64,000 nucleotides of DNA from Kordia sp039026955 (GTDB taxonomy: Bacteria > Bacteroidota > Bacteroidia > Flavobacteriales > Flavobacteriaceae), in NCBI GenBank assembly GCA_039026955.1, contig JBCCLH010000006.1, positions 62,001 to 126,000 on the forward strand, written 5' to 3'. The translations under genes and the position numbers were made by a program. Each line of letters opens with the position of its first letter. Positions within the stretch are counted from its first letter, which is position 1. The notes under the pieces were generated by a model. It was given only the letters and a program-made list of their open reading frames with translations, was not told the origin of the DNA and searched no databases. Below, in pieces: positions 26,192 through 32,890 of the stretch.

Positions 26192-26274
26192 GGAAGTATT
26201 GAGCAATTGGTTGGCTCGCCAGACTGTAAATCTGGTCTCTTCGGAGCTTGTAGGTTCGAGTCCTACTACTTCCA
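26192..26274 (+). tRNA. tRNA-Tyr (GTA)
   Basis: Acceptor GGAAGTA/TACTTCC, anticodon arm CCAGA-CTGTAAA-TCTGG, long variable arm as expected for Tyr, T arm GTAGG-TTCGAGT-CCTAC. The most normal tRNA of the array. Confidence 0.92.
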
Positions 26275-26281
26275 CAACAAA

Positions 26282-26351
26282 CATCTATGGTGTAATTGGC
26301 AACATAGTAGGCTTCCAACCTACAGTTTCGAGTTCAAGTCTCGATAGGTGC
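26282..26351 (+). tRNA. tRNA-Gly (TCC)
   Basis: Acceptor CATCTAT/ATAGGTG (one G-U), anticodon arm GTAGG-CTTCCAA-CCTAC, T arm CGAG-TTCAAGT-CTCG. Position 1 is C rather than G, unusual for Gly. Confidence 0.82.
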
Positions 26352-26362
26352 TCTTAAAAAAT

Positions 26363-26434
26363 GCGTTTGTGGTGTAATTGGTAGCATGTACGTCTCCAAA
26401 ACGTGCGGTTGAGGTTCGAATCCTTACGGGCGCG
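26363..26434 (+). tRNA. tRNA-Trp (CCA)
   Basis: Acceptor GCGTTTG/CGGGCGC (three G-U pairs), anticodon arm TACGT-CTCCAAA-ACGTG, T arm TGAGG-TTCGAAT-CCTTA. Confidence 0.82.
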
Positions 26435-26449
26435 CAACATACACAAAAT

Positions 26450-26521
26450 GGTTCATTGGGGTAATGGCTATCCTACCCGACTGTCTCTCGGGAGATACGA
26501 GTTCGATTCTCGTATGAACCG
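26450..26521 (+). tRNA. tRNA-Asp (GTC)
   Basis: Acceptor GGTTCAT/ATGAACC, anticodon arm CCCGA-CTGTCTC-TCGGG (GTC; position 37 is T instead of a purine), T arm ACGAG-TTCGATT-CTCGT. Confidence 0.82.
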
Positions 26522-26527
26522 CTAAAT

Positions 26528-26600
26528 CTGGGAATAGAACAATTGGCTGTTTACCTGTTTTGGATACAGGAGGATGTAGGTTCGAGTCCTGCTTCCCAGA
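26528..26600 (+). tRNA. tRNA-Pro (TGG)
   Basis: Acceptor CTGGGAA/TTCCCAG, anticodon arm CCTGT-TTTGGAT-ACAGG, T arm GTAGG-TTCGAGT-CCTGC. Confidence 0.88.
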
Positions 26601-26644
26601 CGACTAAATCAAATCAAGCTTGCTTGAATTTGATTTGCAAGGAG

Positions 26645-26682
26645 GCGTAGCAGGAACACTGTGTGAATCCTGCTTCCCAGAC
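26645..26682 (+). pseudogene. Duplicated 3' end of the Pro tRNA
   Basis: GTAGCAGG, a changed 14-nt T loop with ACACTGTGT, then CCTGCTTCCCAGAC repeat the 3' end of the gene just upstream. Between them lies a near-perfect palindrome (26606-26636). It lacks the 5' half, D arm and anticodon. Confidence 0.7.
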
Positions 26683-26687
26683 AAAAA

Positions 26688-26761
26688 GCAGAGATGGCGG
26701 AACCGGTATACGCGGCTGCCTTAGAAGCAGTTTTTTGAGAGTTCGAACCTCTCTCTCTGTA
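26688..26761 (+). tRNA. tRNA-Leu (TAG) without long variable arm
   Basis: Acceptor GCAGAGA/TCTCTGT, D arm GGCGGAACCGGTATACGC, anticodon arm GCTGC-CTTAGAA-GCAGT (TAG), T arm GAGAG-TTCGAAC-CTCTC. The variable region is only a few T residues, whereas bacterial tRNA-Leu needs a long class II variable arm. Confidence 0.82.
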
Positions 26762-26789
26762 CAAATGCAATCTTAGAAAGGAGTGCGAC

Positions 26790-26861
26790 AAGTCTATGGT
26801 GTAACGGAAAGCACACAAGTTTACGACACTTGGAGTATGGGTTCGAATCCTATTAGACTTA
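26790..26861 (+). tRNA. tRNA-Arg (ACG)
   Basis: Acceptor AAGTCTA/TAGACTT, anticodon arm CAAGT-TTACGAC-ACTTG, T arm TGGG-TTCGAAT-CCTA. Confidence 0.88.
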
Positions 26862-26867
26862 CAAAAT

Positions 26868-26939
26868 TGATCTGTGGTGTAACGGCTAGCACACAGGGCT
26901 TTGATCCTTGGAGAAGAGGTTCGATTCCTCTCAGATTTA
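26868..26939 (+). tRNA. tRNA-Gln (TTG)
   Basis: Acceptor TGATCTG/CAGATTT (outer pair mismatched), anticodon arm CAGGG-CTTTGAT-CCTTG, T arm AGAGG-TTCGATT-CCTCT. Confidence 0.82.
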
Positions 26940-26943
26940 CGAA

Positions 26944-27039
26944 TGCGATATAGCTTAACTGGCAAAGCACTGGTCTCATAAGCCGGAAGTTGAAAGCCTG
27001 TGCTGAATTTGATTCAGTATTTGAATCTTTCTATCGCAA
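26944..27039 (+). tRNA. tRNA-Met (CAT) with repeat insertion in the T arm
   Basis: Acceptor TGCGATA/TATCGCA, D arm AGCTTAACTGGCAAAGC, anticodon arm CTGGT-CTCATAA-GCCGG. Between T-stem strands GAAAG and CTTTC lies an extra TGTGCTGAATTTGATTCAG hairpin ahead of a canonical TTTGAAT loop. Confidence 0.78.
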
Positions 27040-27045
27040 CAAAAT

Positions 27046-27140
27046 AGTGGTATAGATTAATTGATAAAGCGTCAATCTGATGCGTTGGCTGATGAGAGCT
27101 TATGCTAAACTTGATTCAGCATATAATCTCTTTATCACTA
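27046..27140 (+). tRNA. tRNA-Ile (GAT) with repeat insertion in the T arm
   Basis: Acceptor AGTGGTA/TATCACT, anticodon arm TCAAT-CTGATGC-GTTGG. T stem GAGAG/CTCTT encloses 29 nt containing TATGCTAAACTTGATTCAGC, the same hairpin repeat as in the Met gene. Confidence 0.75.
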
Positions 27141-27146
27141 CAAAAT

Positions 27147-27219
27147 GGTGTCTTTAGTTTATTTGGTAAAACGCCTCACTGTGAATGAGAAGAACAGGGT
27201 TCGATCCCCGAAGTCACCC
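27147..27219 (+). tRNA. tRNA-His (GTG)
   Basis: Acceptor GGTGTCT/AGTCACC with one T-T mismatch, anticodon loop CTGTGAA in a 4-bp stem, T loop TTCGATC. The usual G-1 cannot be assigned with confidence. Slightly degenerate. Confidence 0.75.
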
Positions 27220-27224
27220 AAATT

Positions 27225-27300
27225 GGAATAATAGCAGAGTTGGTCAATGCGCTGGATTGAAGTCCCAGAGATATAGGTTCGAATCCTATTTATTCCACCA
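27225..27300 (+). tRNA. tRNA-Phe (GAA), CCA encoded
   Basis: Acceptor GGAATAA/TTATTCC, anticodon arm CTGGA-TTGAAGT-CCCAG, T arm ATAGG-TTCGAAT-CCTAT, then ACCA. It is the only array member with a templated CCA and differs clearly from tRNA-Phe at 11506. Confidence 0.88.
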
Positions 27301-27302
27301 AA

Positions 27303-27371
27303 AGAAATGTAGTTTAAGTAAAATAGCGAGTAGATATCTCGAAGATGCAAGTACAAACCTTGTCATTTCTT
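27303..27371 (+). tRNA. Degenerate tRNA-like element
   Basis: Acceptor AGAAATG/CATTTCT, anticodon-arm-like CGAG-TAGATAT-CTCG (position 33 is A), and a T arm whose loop reads TACAAAC instead of TTCRANY. Identity unclear; GAT would be read by position. Confidence 0.5.
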
Positions 27372-27399
27372 ACAAATATTAATTCTAAAAACAATAGTC

Positions 27400-27720
27400 A
27401 TGAGACAAGATGTATTACAAAGGTTCTTGTATAGAACTGAAGATTCAGGAAGATTCCTCGTGACTTCAAAACGCACAGGAGTCACCTATTTTGTAGAACC
27501 GATTGACCCAGGCAAACCAGAAGTTTTATGGGTAGATGTTGATCCAGCTACAAAAAAATTGACTAGAGATTATGGTAATAAGAGACAAGGTGCCGTTTTG
27601 GCTGAAGAATCGCTGATTACTGAAGCAAATGGTTTCCAAAATATTGCCATCGTAAAAGGAAGTCCTTTGGGTGAAATTGATCGCAGAGATCGATTGTATG
27701 AAATGCGAAAAACGCAGTAA
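27400..27720 (+). CDS. Unknown 106-aa protein after tRNA cluster B
   Basis: 106 aa, no signal peptide or membrane segment. The sequence is compact and charged (RFLYRTEDSGRFLVTSKRTGVTYFVEPI; GEIDRRDRLYEMRKTQ), consistent with a small beta-rich domain. It begins 28 bp after the last tRNA of cluster B and probably shares its transcript. Family not recognised. Its codon usage resembles neighbouring genes, so it is very likely real. Confidence 0.75.
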   Translation: MRQDVLQRFLYRTEDSGRFLVTSKRTGVTYFVEPIDPGKPEVLWVDVDPATKKLTRDYGNKRQGAVLAEESLITEANGFQNIAIVKGSPLGEIDRRDRLYEMRKTQ

Positions 27721-27760
27721 TTCCACAAAGAAAATCTTCTTTTTACATATCGAAAATTAA

Positions 27761-27797
27761 CTACGCAAAATTAATGCGTAGTAGTGTAAAATATTTG
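27761..27797 (+). promoter_or_regulatory. Island operator/promoter e (tRNA cluster C/slipin)
   Basis: Perfect palindrome CTACGCA-N7-TGCGTAG at 27761-27781, 12 nt, then TTTG at 27794-27797 within AATATTTGC. Downstream lie tRNA cluster C and the slipin gene. Confidence 0.75.
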
Positions 27798-27849
27798 CTT
27801 CATCAAAATAAAACAGTTGCGAATTACTACTGTTTAATTAGTTGGTCAT

Positions 27850-27880
27850 CCTCGCTACACGTGGACTGTAGCGAGGTTTA
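27850..27880 (+). terminator. Strong hairpin downstream of operator e
   Basis: Perfect 10-bp stem CCTCGCTACA / TGTAGCGAGG with a 7-nt loop, followed by only a short T stretch. It could be a terminator, attenuator or structured leader about 50 nt into the operator-e transcript. Confidence 0.5.
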
Positions 27881-28069
27881 AATACGAAAAATCAAATACA
27901 GTTTCTATGCTGTCATGGAATCATCATGAAAATAGAATCAAAAATATCAAGCGAGTCTTGTTGCGTGTTTCTGTATAGCACCATTGTATAAAACGTTGCA
28001 AAGTTTGTATCATGATTTTATATGCAACTCGACTTGGAGGCTCCGGGTTATTGCCAAATATAATCCTCC

Positions 28070-28113
28070 ATAGGGGAACGTAGGACATGGGTTCGAATCC
28101 CATTCTCTTTGCA
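28070..28113 (+). pseudogene. tRNA 3' fragment C1
   Basis: T arm ATGGG-TTCGAAT-CCCAT and a CTCTTTGCA 3' acceptor strand are clear. A matching TGCAAAG lies 75 nt further upstream (near 27997), so the gene is interrupted or only its 3' end remains. No anticodon can be assigned. Confidence 0.5.
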
Positions 28114-28179
28114 GAGATAGTTCAGAGGTTAGAACGACGTTTTTGGAAGTTGCCGGTTCGAGTCCGGTCAGTAGCTCCA
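28111..28179 (+). tRNA. tRNA-like C2, Pro/Gln-type anticodon
   Basis: D arm GTTCAGAGGTTAGAAC and T arm GCCGG-TTCGAGT-CCGGT are good. The anticodon region (CGTTTTTGGAAGTT) reads TGG or TTG depending on alignment. The acceptor strands pair poorly, so it is degenerate. Confidence 0.55.
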
Positions 28180-28187
28180 TAAGGTTG

Positions 28188-28246
28188 GCTATTGTAACTC
28201 AATTGGTAGAGTACTACACTGTTAATGTAGACGCGGGAAACCGCTC
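28188..28246 (+). pseudogene. tRNA-Asn (GTT), 3' end lost
   Basis: 5' acceptor GCTATTG, D arm ACTCAATTGGTAGAGT and anticodon arm CTACA-CTGTTAA-TGTAG are perfect. In place of the T arm there is GCGG-GAAA-CCGC, a tetraloop hairpin, and no 3' acceptor strand is found downstream. Confidence 0.65.
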
Positions 28247-28721
28247 CGAAGTTAGATCTCTTCTAAAAAAGATCAACAACAATTGAAAAGTTGTTTTTAT
28301 TGAAAACAATGACGTATCAATCCGCCAAAGTTTCAAACGAAACCAACGCAGTTTTGAAGTCGCCTTGAGATGGAAATGCTTTACAGCGGAAAAGTAATAT
28401 TTCTTGACGATCAAATCAAGCTAAAACAGAACATTGGCTGTTCTATTTTGGTGCGATTCCATCCTCAAAAAAGAGTACTGGAATACTGTAAAACCGTCCA
28501 TTTCCGTGACTGAGAAATGATTGATGCGGATTGTTTTCATCACAAAAAAGTATAACCGCCAAATTTGGCAATGAACTCATGTTTACTTTTTATGTTTAGC
28601 CGAAAATGAGTGAAAATTTGTTCAGATACGGCACTTTTTGCAAGTCGTAGCAGCGATACGACTAAAAATAACAAAATATGGACGAATTTGCACCATTTTT
28701 TAGGAAATAGAAAAAGTAAAT
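28247..28721. other. Non-coding stretch before the slipin gene
   Basis: No convincing gene or tRNA. A 66-codon minus-strand frame here has no supporting features. Some short hairpins (AGATCTCTTCTAAAAAAGATC near 28253) are present. It may be the leader between operator e and the slipin gene. Confidence 0.4.
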
Positions 28722-29849
28722 ATGAGTTTAATTATAAATAATAGAAACATGAAACGAGTACGAATTTTAAACGGAACACTAGGGCTAGTTTTCAAAAATG
28801 GAAACTACCAAAAAGTTATCACAGAAGGTACATACTGGCTAGGTTTTGGTCAAAATGTAATCATTTACAATCTTACAGAAAAGTTTCATGCACCAGTGGC
28901 TAGCGAACTTTTATTACAAGATGTCAACTTAGTAAATATGTTGGAAGTTATCGAAGTAAAAGACAACGAAATTGTATTGCTTTTTGAAAAAGGCAACTTT
29001 AAGACGGTCTTAGAAGCGGGACAACATTTATTCTGGAAAGGCTTAATCGAAAGAACGTTTACACGAGTTGACTTAAGCAAGATGGAAATCACTGAAATCG
29101 AAGATAAAAATTTGCTAACCCACTATTCATTGGCAAAATACATCCGAACTTTTGAAGTATTGGAATATGAAAAAGCCATTCTATTAGTAGATGACAAATT
29201 TGAGAAAATTCTAGATTCAGGTATCTATCGCTTCTGGCGAAATGCAACCAGCATTAAGATCTCAAAAGTAGATATGCGCCAATTGCAGTTGGAAATTGCA
29301 GGTCAGGAATTGTTGACCAAAGACAAAGCAGCAATTCGTATCAACTTTTACACACAATATAAAGTAATTGATATCAAAAAAGCAATCTTAGATAACAAAG
29401 ACTTTGCAAAGCAACTATACATTGCAATGCAGTTAAAACTAAGAGCGTATGTTGGAAACTACACATTGGATGAATTGTTAGAACAAAAAGAAAACATTGC
29501 CAATGCTGTGTTTGAAAACATCAAAGATACCGTAGAAAATTTAGGTATTAAAGTATTGTATTGTGGAATGCGCGATGTGATTTTAACTGGTGAAATGAAA
29601 GAAATCATGAATCAGGTTTTAATTGCACAGAAAAAAGCGCAAGCAAACATCATTACACGTCGTGAAGAAACTGCTTCTACTAGAAGCTTGCTAAATACGG
29701 CAAAATTAATGGAAGAAAACGCAATGTTGTATCAGTTGAAAGAAATGGAATATGTAGAGAAAATCGCAGATAAAATCGGCGAGATTACGGTAGCTGGAAA
29801 CGGTGGTGTAATTACTCAATTGAAAGATATCTTTTCTATCAACAAATAA
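28722..29849 (+). CDS. Slipin/SPFH (band 7) family protein
   Basis: 375 aa. Two related N-terminal beta segments (VRILNGTLGLVFKNGNYQKVITEGTYWLGF; EYEKAILLVDDKFEKILDSGIYRFW) precede the SPFH core (LTKDKAAIRINFYTQYKVIDIKKAI) and a coiled-coil end (TRREETASTRSLLNTAKLMEENAMLYQLKEMEYVEKI). There is no obvious membrane helix, so it may associate peripherally. Slipins recur with RtcB in bacterial RNA-repair gene sets (established knowledge, from memory). Starts at 28722 or 28749 (MKRVRILNG) are both possible. Confidence 0.88.
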   Translation: MSLIINNRNMKRVRILNGTLGLVFKNGNYQKVITEGTYWLGFGQNVIIYNLTEKFHAPVASELLLQDVNLVNMLEVIEVKDNEIVLLFEKGNFKTVLEAGQHLFWKGLIERTFTRVDLSKMEITEIEDKNLLTHYSLAKYIRTFEVLEYEKAILLVDDKFEKILDSGIYRFWRNATSIKISKVDMRQLQLEIAGQELLTKDKAAIRINFYTQYKVIDIKKAILDNKDFAKQLYIAMQLKLRAYVGNYTLDELLEQKENIANAVFENIKDTVENLGIKVLYCGMRDVILTGEMKEIMNQVLIAQKKAQANIITRREETASTRSLLNTAKLMEENAMLYQLKEMEYVEKIADKIGEITVAGNGGVITQLKDIFSINK

Positions 29850-29948
29850 GCACTAAGATACATATCACTATGTTTTTTATTCCAGTCCTAGGATCGTGCT
29901 ACAAAAACGATTCTGGGACTACTTTTTAAACTTTTTTATTACTATAAA

Positions 29949-30389
29949 ATGTCACGCCTATTCAAAACAATACTCTTACATATTACTTCTTTCTTGGCGA
30001 AAAAAAAGGGAGAAGACTCCATGCCTGCATCTTTAAAAATTAGCGATGCTATTATTTTACAGGTGATGGATGAACTGTCTGATTTTGAAAATCATCAAGG
30101 ATATTTAAAGCCAATTACGTTACATTCATTGGCGAAAAAATTAAAAACGAATCCTAAATATTTATCTAAAATCATCAACAATCACTATCAGAAAAATTTT
30201 AGTTCCTATATCAATGACTTACGAATCAACTATCTTTTAAAAGAATTGACCAAAAATGATACGTTGCAAAAATGTACGATAAAATCACTAGCAAAAAAGT
30301 TAGGATTTGGAAATCCAGAATCATTTGCAAAAGCATTTAAGCGACATACAGGAGTTAATCCTTCCACCTATATAAACGAATTAAAATAG
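29949..30389 (+). CDS. AraC-type HTH transcriptional regulator
   Basis: 146 aa. The C-terminal ~95 residues carry two helix-turn-helix motifs of the AraC type (LHSLAKKLKTNPKYLSKIIN and IKSLAKKLGFGNPESFAKAFKRHTGVNPSTYI). The short N terminus has no ligand-binding domain, so a sensor partner or simple abundance control is likely. It lies between the tRNA island and the lanthipeptide locus and could belong to either; I see no operator to decide. Confidence 0.82.
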   Translation: MSRLFKTILLHITSFLAKKKGEDSMPASLKISDAIILQVMDELSDFENHQGYLKPITLHSLAKKLKTNPKYLSKIINNHYQKNFSSYINDLRINYLLKELTKNDTLQKCTIKSLAKKLGFGNPESFAKAFKRHTGVNPSTYINELK

Positions 30390-30774
30390 TCTAAATAATT
30401 TTATTGTCTGATACTTTTCTTGAACGGATGAGTTCCTTCATTTATACCATTATAAATGTTGGGACTTTTCTTTTTTTGGGTGAAAATTCATCTTTTTAGT
30501 ACTGCTAGAACCACCATTTCAAAACCACTTCTTCGACTCTTCTCGCACTCAAAAACCTTTCGCATCCTCAGTTAACAAAAAGAACACAATTTTGTAATAA
30601 TTAACTGATAATCAAGTAGAAAAATCGCCGTAAATATGTGCTATCCTGAGCATTAAGTAGTTTTATCTGCTTCAAAAGTGATAATACTCAATCTTAAAAT
30701 CAGGTAAAATTACGCATCTATATCATAGGTGTATTGCGCAACTTTGAAAATACGATAACTAACCCGAACACTTT
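30390..30774. other. Intergenic stretch upstream of the S53 peptidase
   Basis: No gene, hairpin or repeat that I can support. It probably holds the promoter of the lanthipeptide locus, but I see no clean TAnnTTTG box. Confidence 0.4.
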
Positions 30775-32310
30775 ATGGATTCTACCCAAGCAAACACGCA
30801 GCAATCTGACACAATTGAAATTAAAGTTTATGTACCAATCAACGAGGTTACAGAACGCCAACAAGGAATGATCAACAATGCAATAGCCAAGCATCCAAGA
30901 GATCGTAAATACTTAACAAACTCTGCGTATGCGGAAGTCTTCGCGCCAAGTAAAAACGATGCCAATGACATTATGGAACATGCGGAAGCACAAGGTTGGC
31001 AAGTAGATTTTAATGAAAAAGCGCGTGAAATTACCATCAAAATAAATTCTGACGATATTGCGAATGAAGAAAGTGCAACTACCATTGAGGCGCTCCAATT
31101 TTTAAGTGAACAAGGTGATATACACTTGGACGTTCTTGATGCAGCGCAAAAAGCAAATGCAAGCGCAGAAGATATAGTCGATCCCTCACAAAAAACAGGT
31201 TTTGTAAAAAACAATACAGAGCAACGTGTAGGTCGCGGTAATGCAATTCCAATCCAAGAACCTACGCACGGATACAGTGCTTTGGAACTTGCAGAAAGCT
31301 ACAATTTCCCAGATGGTGACGGGGAAGGACAAACCATCGGAATCGTAGAATTGGGAGGTCAATTTGAGCAAAGTGATTTAGAAGCATATTTCAGTTCTTT
31401 CAATACAACTATTCCAGAAATTCAAGTGATTGGAGCACCAACGACGACGCCACAAAATGACAATGTAGAAGTGACTGCCGATATTCAAGTAGCTGGACTC
31501 TTGGCGCCAAAAGCAAAATTTGTCATCTACTATGGAACTTCCATTTTAAGTGCGATGAAAACGGCTTTGGCGGATAAAGAAAATAAACTAACCGTTATTT
31601 CCATCAGCTGGGCAGGATCAGAATTGGGATATTCTCAACAAGAAATTGTAGAACTCAACAATGTATTTCACGAAGCTTCGCTAAAAGGAATCACGGTTGT
31701 AGGCGCTTCGGGTGATAATGGTGCGTTAAACAACAAAACATATGCGAATGTCAATGTGCCTGTAAACTCTCCGTACGTACTTGCCTGTGGCGGAACACAA
31801 ACCTATATTATTGACGATAAAATTGCTTCCGAAGTTGTTTGGAACGAATCTACGACGCCGCAGTCGCAAGTAGCTTCTGGTGGCGGATTCAGTCAACGCA
31901 TTTCAGAACAGAATTATCAAATAAAATCTTCAAAAGAATATATAAACCGTTTTCCACAATTTGAACCCTACTATCATGCAGGCGGAAGAGGAATTCCTGA
32001 TATTGCTGCCAATGCTGCAGATGCTTCTGGTTATGCTATTTTCTTTCAGGGAAGATGGGTTAAAATTGGTGGTACTAGTTTAGCCACTCCACTATGGGCT
32101 GCACTCATTGCACGCATGAACCAAAACTTAGGCTACCGATTGGGCTTCATCAATCCATACTTATACCAACTGATGGGTTCTTCATCATTTCACCAAATCT
32201 TAGAAGGAAACAATAACCTGTATCTAGCGGCAGAAGGCTGGAATCCATGCACAGGTTTGGGTACACCAAATGGCAAAGAATTGATGCAAGCTATTGATAA
32301 TTTAGAATAG
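30775..32310 (+). CDS. S53 (sedolisin/kumamolisin-like) peptidase
   Basis: 511 aa: a pro-domain (~1-150) and an S53 catalytic domain. The expected triad is Glu232 and Asp236 in VEVTADIQVAG and Ser435 in GGTSLATPLWA; the oxyanion Asp314 is in ASGDNGA and a Ca2+-site-like DIAANAAD follows. There is no signal peptide, unlike secreted acid-active S53 enzymes. It lies directly upstream of the lanthipeptide-like genes and could process the repetitive precursor between its modules (inference from context). Confidence 0.85.
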   Translation: MDSTQANTQQSDTIEIKVYVPINEVTERQQGMINNAIAKHPRDRKYLTNSAYAEVFAPSKNDANDIMEHAEAQGWQVDFNEKAREITIKINSDDIANEESATTIEALQFLSEQGDIHLDVLDAAQKANASAEDIVDPSQKTGFVKNNTEQRVGRGNAIPIQEPTHGYSALELAESYNFPDGDGEGQTIGIVELGGQFEQSDLEAYFSSFNTTIPEIQVIGAPTTTPQNDNVEVTADIQVAGLLAPKAKFVIYYGTSILSAMKTALADKENKLTVISISWAGSELGYSQQEIVELNNVFHEASLKGITVVGASGDNGALNNKTYANVNVPVNSPYVLACGGTQTYIIDDKIASEVVWNESTTPQSQVASGGGFSQRISEQNYQIKSSKEYINRFPQFEPYYHAGGRGIPDIAANAADASGYAIFFQGRWVKIGGTSLATPLWAALIARMNQNLGYRLGFINPYLYQLMGSSSFHQILEGNNNLYLAAEGWNPCTGLGTPNGKELMQAIDNLE

Positions 32311-32355
32311 CACTCACTCCCTACCAAATCTTAAATCACCTTAAAATGTAAAATT

Positions 32356-32796
32356 ATGGCTAAAAAATTGGCATTCGACACACTACCAAAACTACTCTTG
32401 AAAGATGGTGTGGCTGTTGCGGATTTATCAATGATATATGGTTTTGTTGCAGAAGGTACAACAGAAGACAATATCACTTTCTATCTCGATCCTAGCTTGC
32501 AAAGGTCTGTGGTAATAAACGATGAAGACATCGTGCATCATGTAAAAGTAACCAAAGCACAAAATCCCATCGGAGGCACTGTGATTTGGGTTAAAAATGC
32601 TGCTTCCTACTTACAAGAGAATCAACCGCAAATCCAACAAGAACCACAACAAGAAACACAGTCACAGCAATATGCTGAACAATTTTTTCAAGGAGACATT
32701 TACCAACAATATGTAAATACTGTTCAAGGAAATACCATCCCAAAACCAAAAGATGTACACATTCCTATTTGCGGATGTGGAAAATGTGGACAGTAG
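32356..32796 (+). CDS. Unknown small protein of the lanthipeptide locus
   Basis: 146 aa. A globular, mostly beta-like N-terminal ~95 residues is followed by a Gln-rich linker (QPQIQQEPQQETQSQQ) and a Cys-rich end (HIPICGCGKCGQ, three Cys in the last eight residues). It precedes the giant precursor by about 95 bp. It could be a second, short substrate with a leader-like globular part, or a leader-like partner acting in trans. No family recognised. Confidence 0.65.
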   Translation: MAKKLAFDTLPKLLLKDGVAVADLSMIYGFVAEGTTEDNITFYLDPSLQRSVVINDEDIVHHVKVTKAQNPIGGTVIWVKNAASYLQENQPQIQQEPQQETQSQQYAEQFFQGDIYQQYVNTVQGNTIPKPKDVHIPICGCGKCGQ

Positions 32797-32890
32797 AAAA
32801 TATCATACCCAAAATTGGTACGTAGGTATCAATTTCCAAAAATCGTAAGATTTTTAAAAATCATATTATTAACCTTTAACTTTAATTATT

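Noticed and set aside
26609..26965. 118-codon minus-strand ORF across tRNA genes
   Set aside because: It lies antisense to four clear tRNAs and its sequence is explained by their conserved arms.
22985..28246. tRNA array as a phage or integrative-element cargo
   Set aside because: No integrase, recombinase, structural phage gene or attachment-site duplication is seen in or beside the array, and flanking genes share the same operator.
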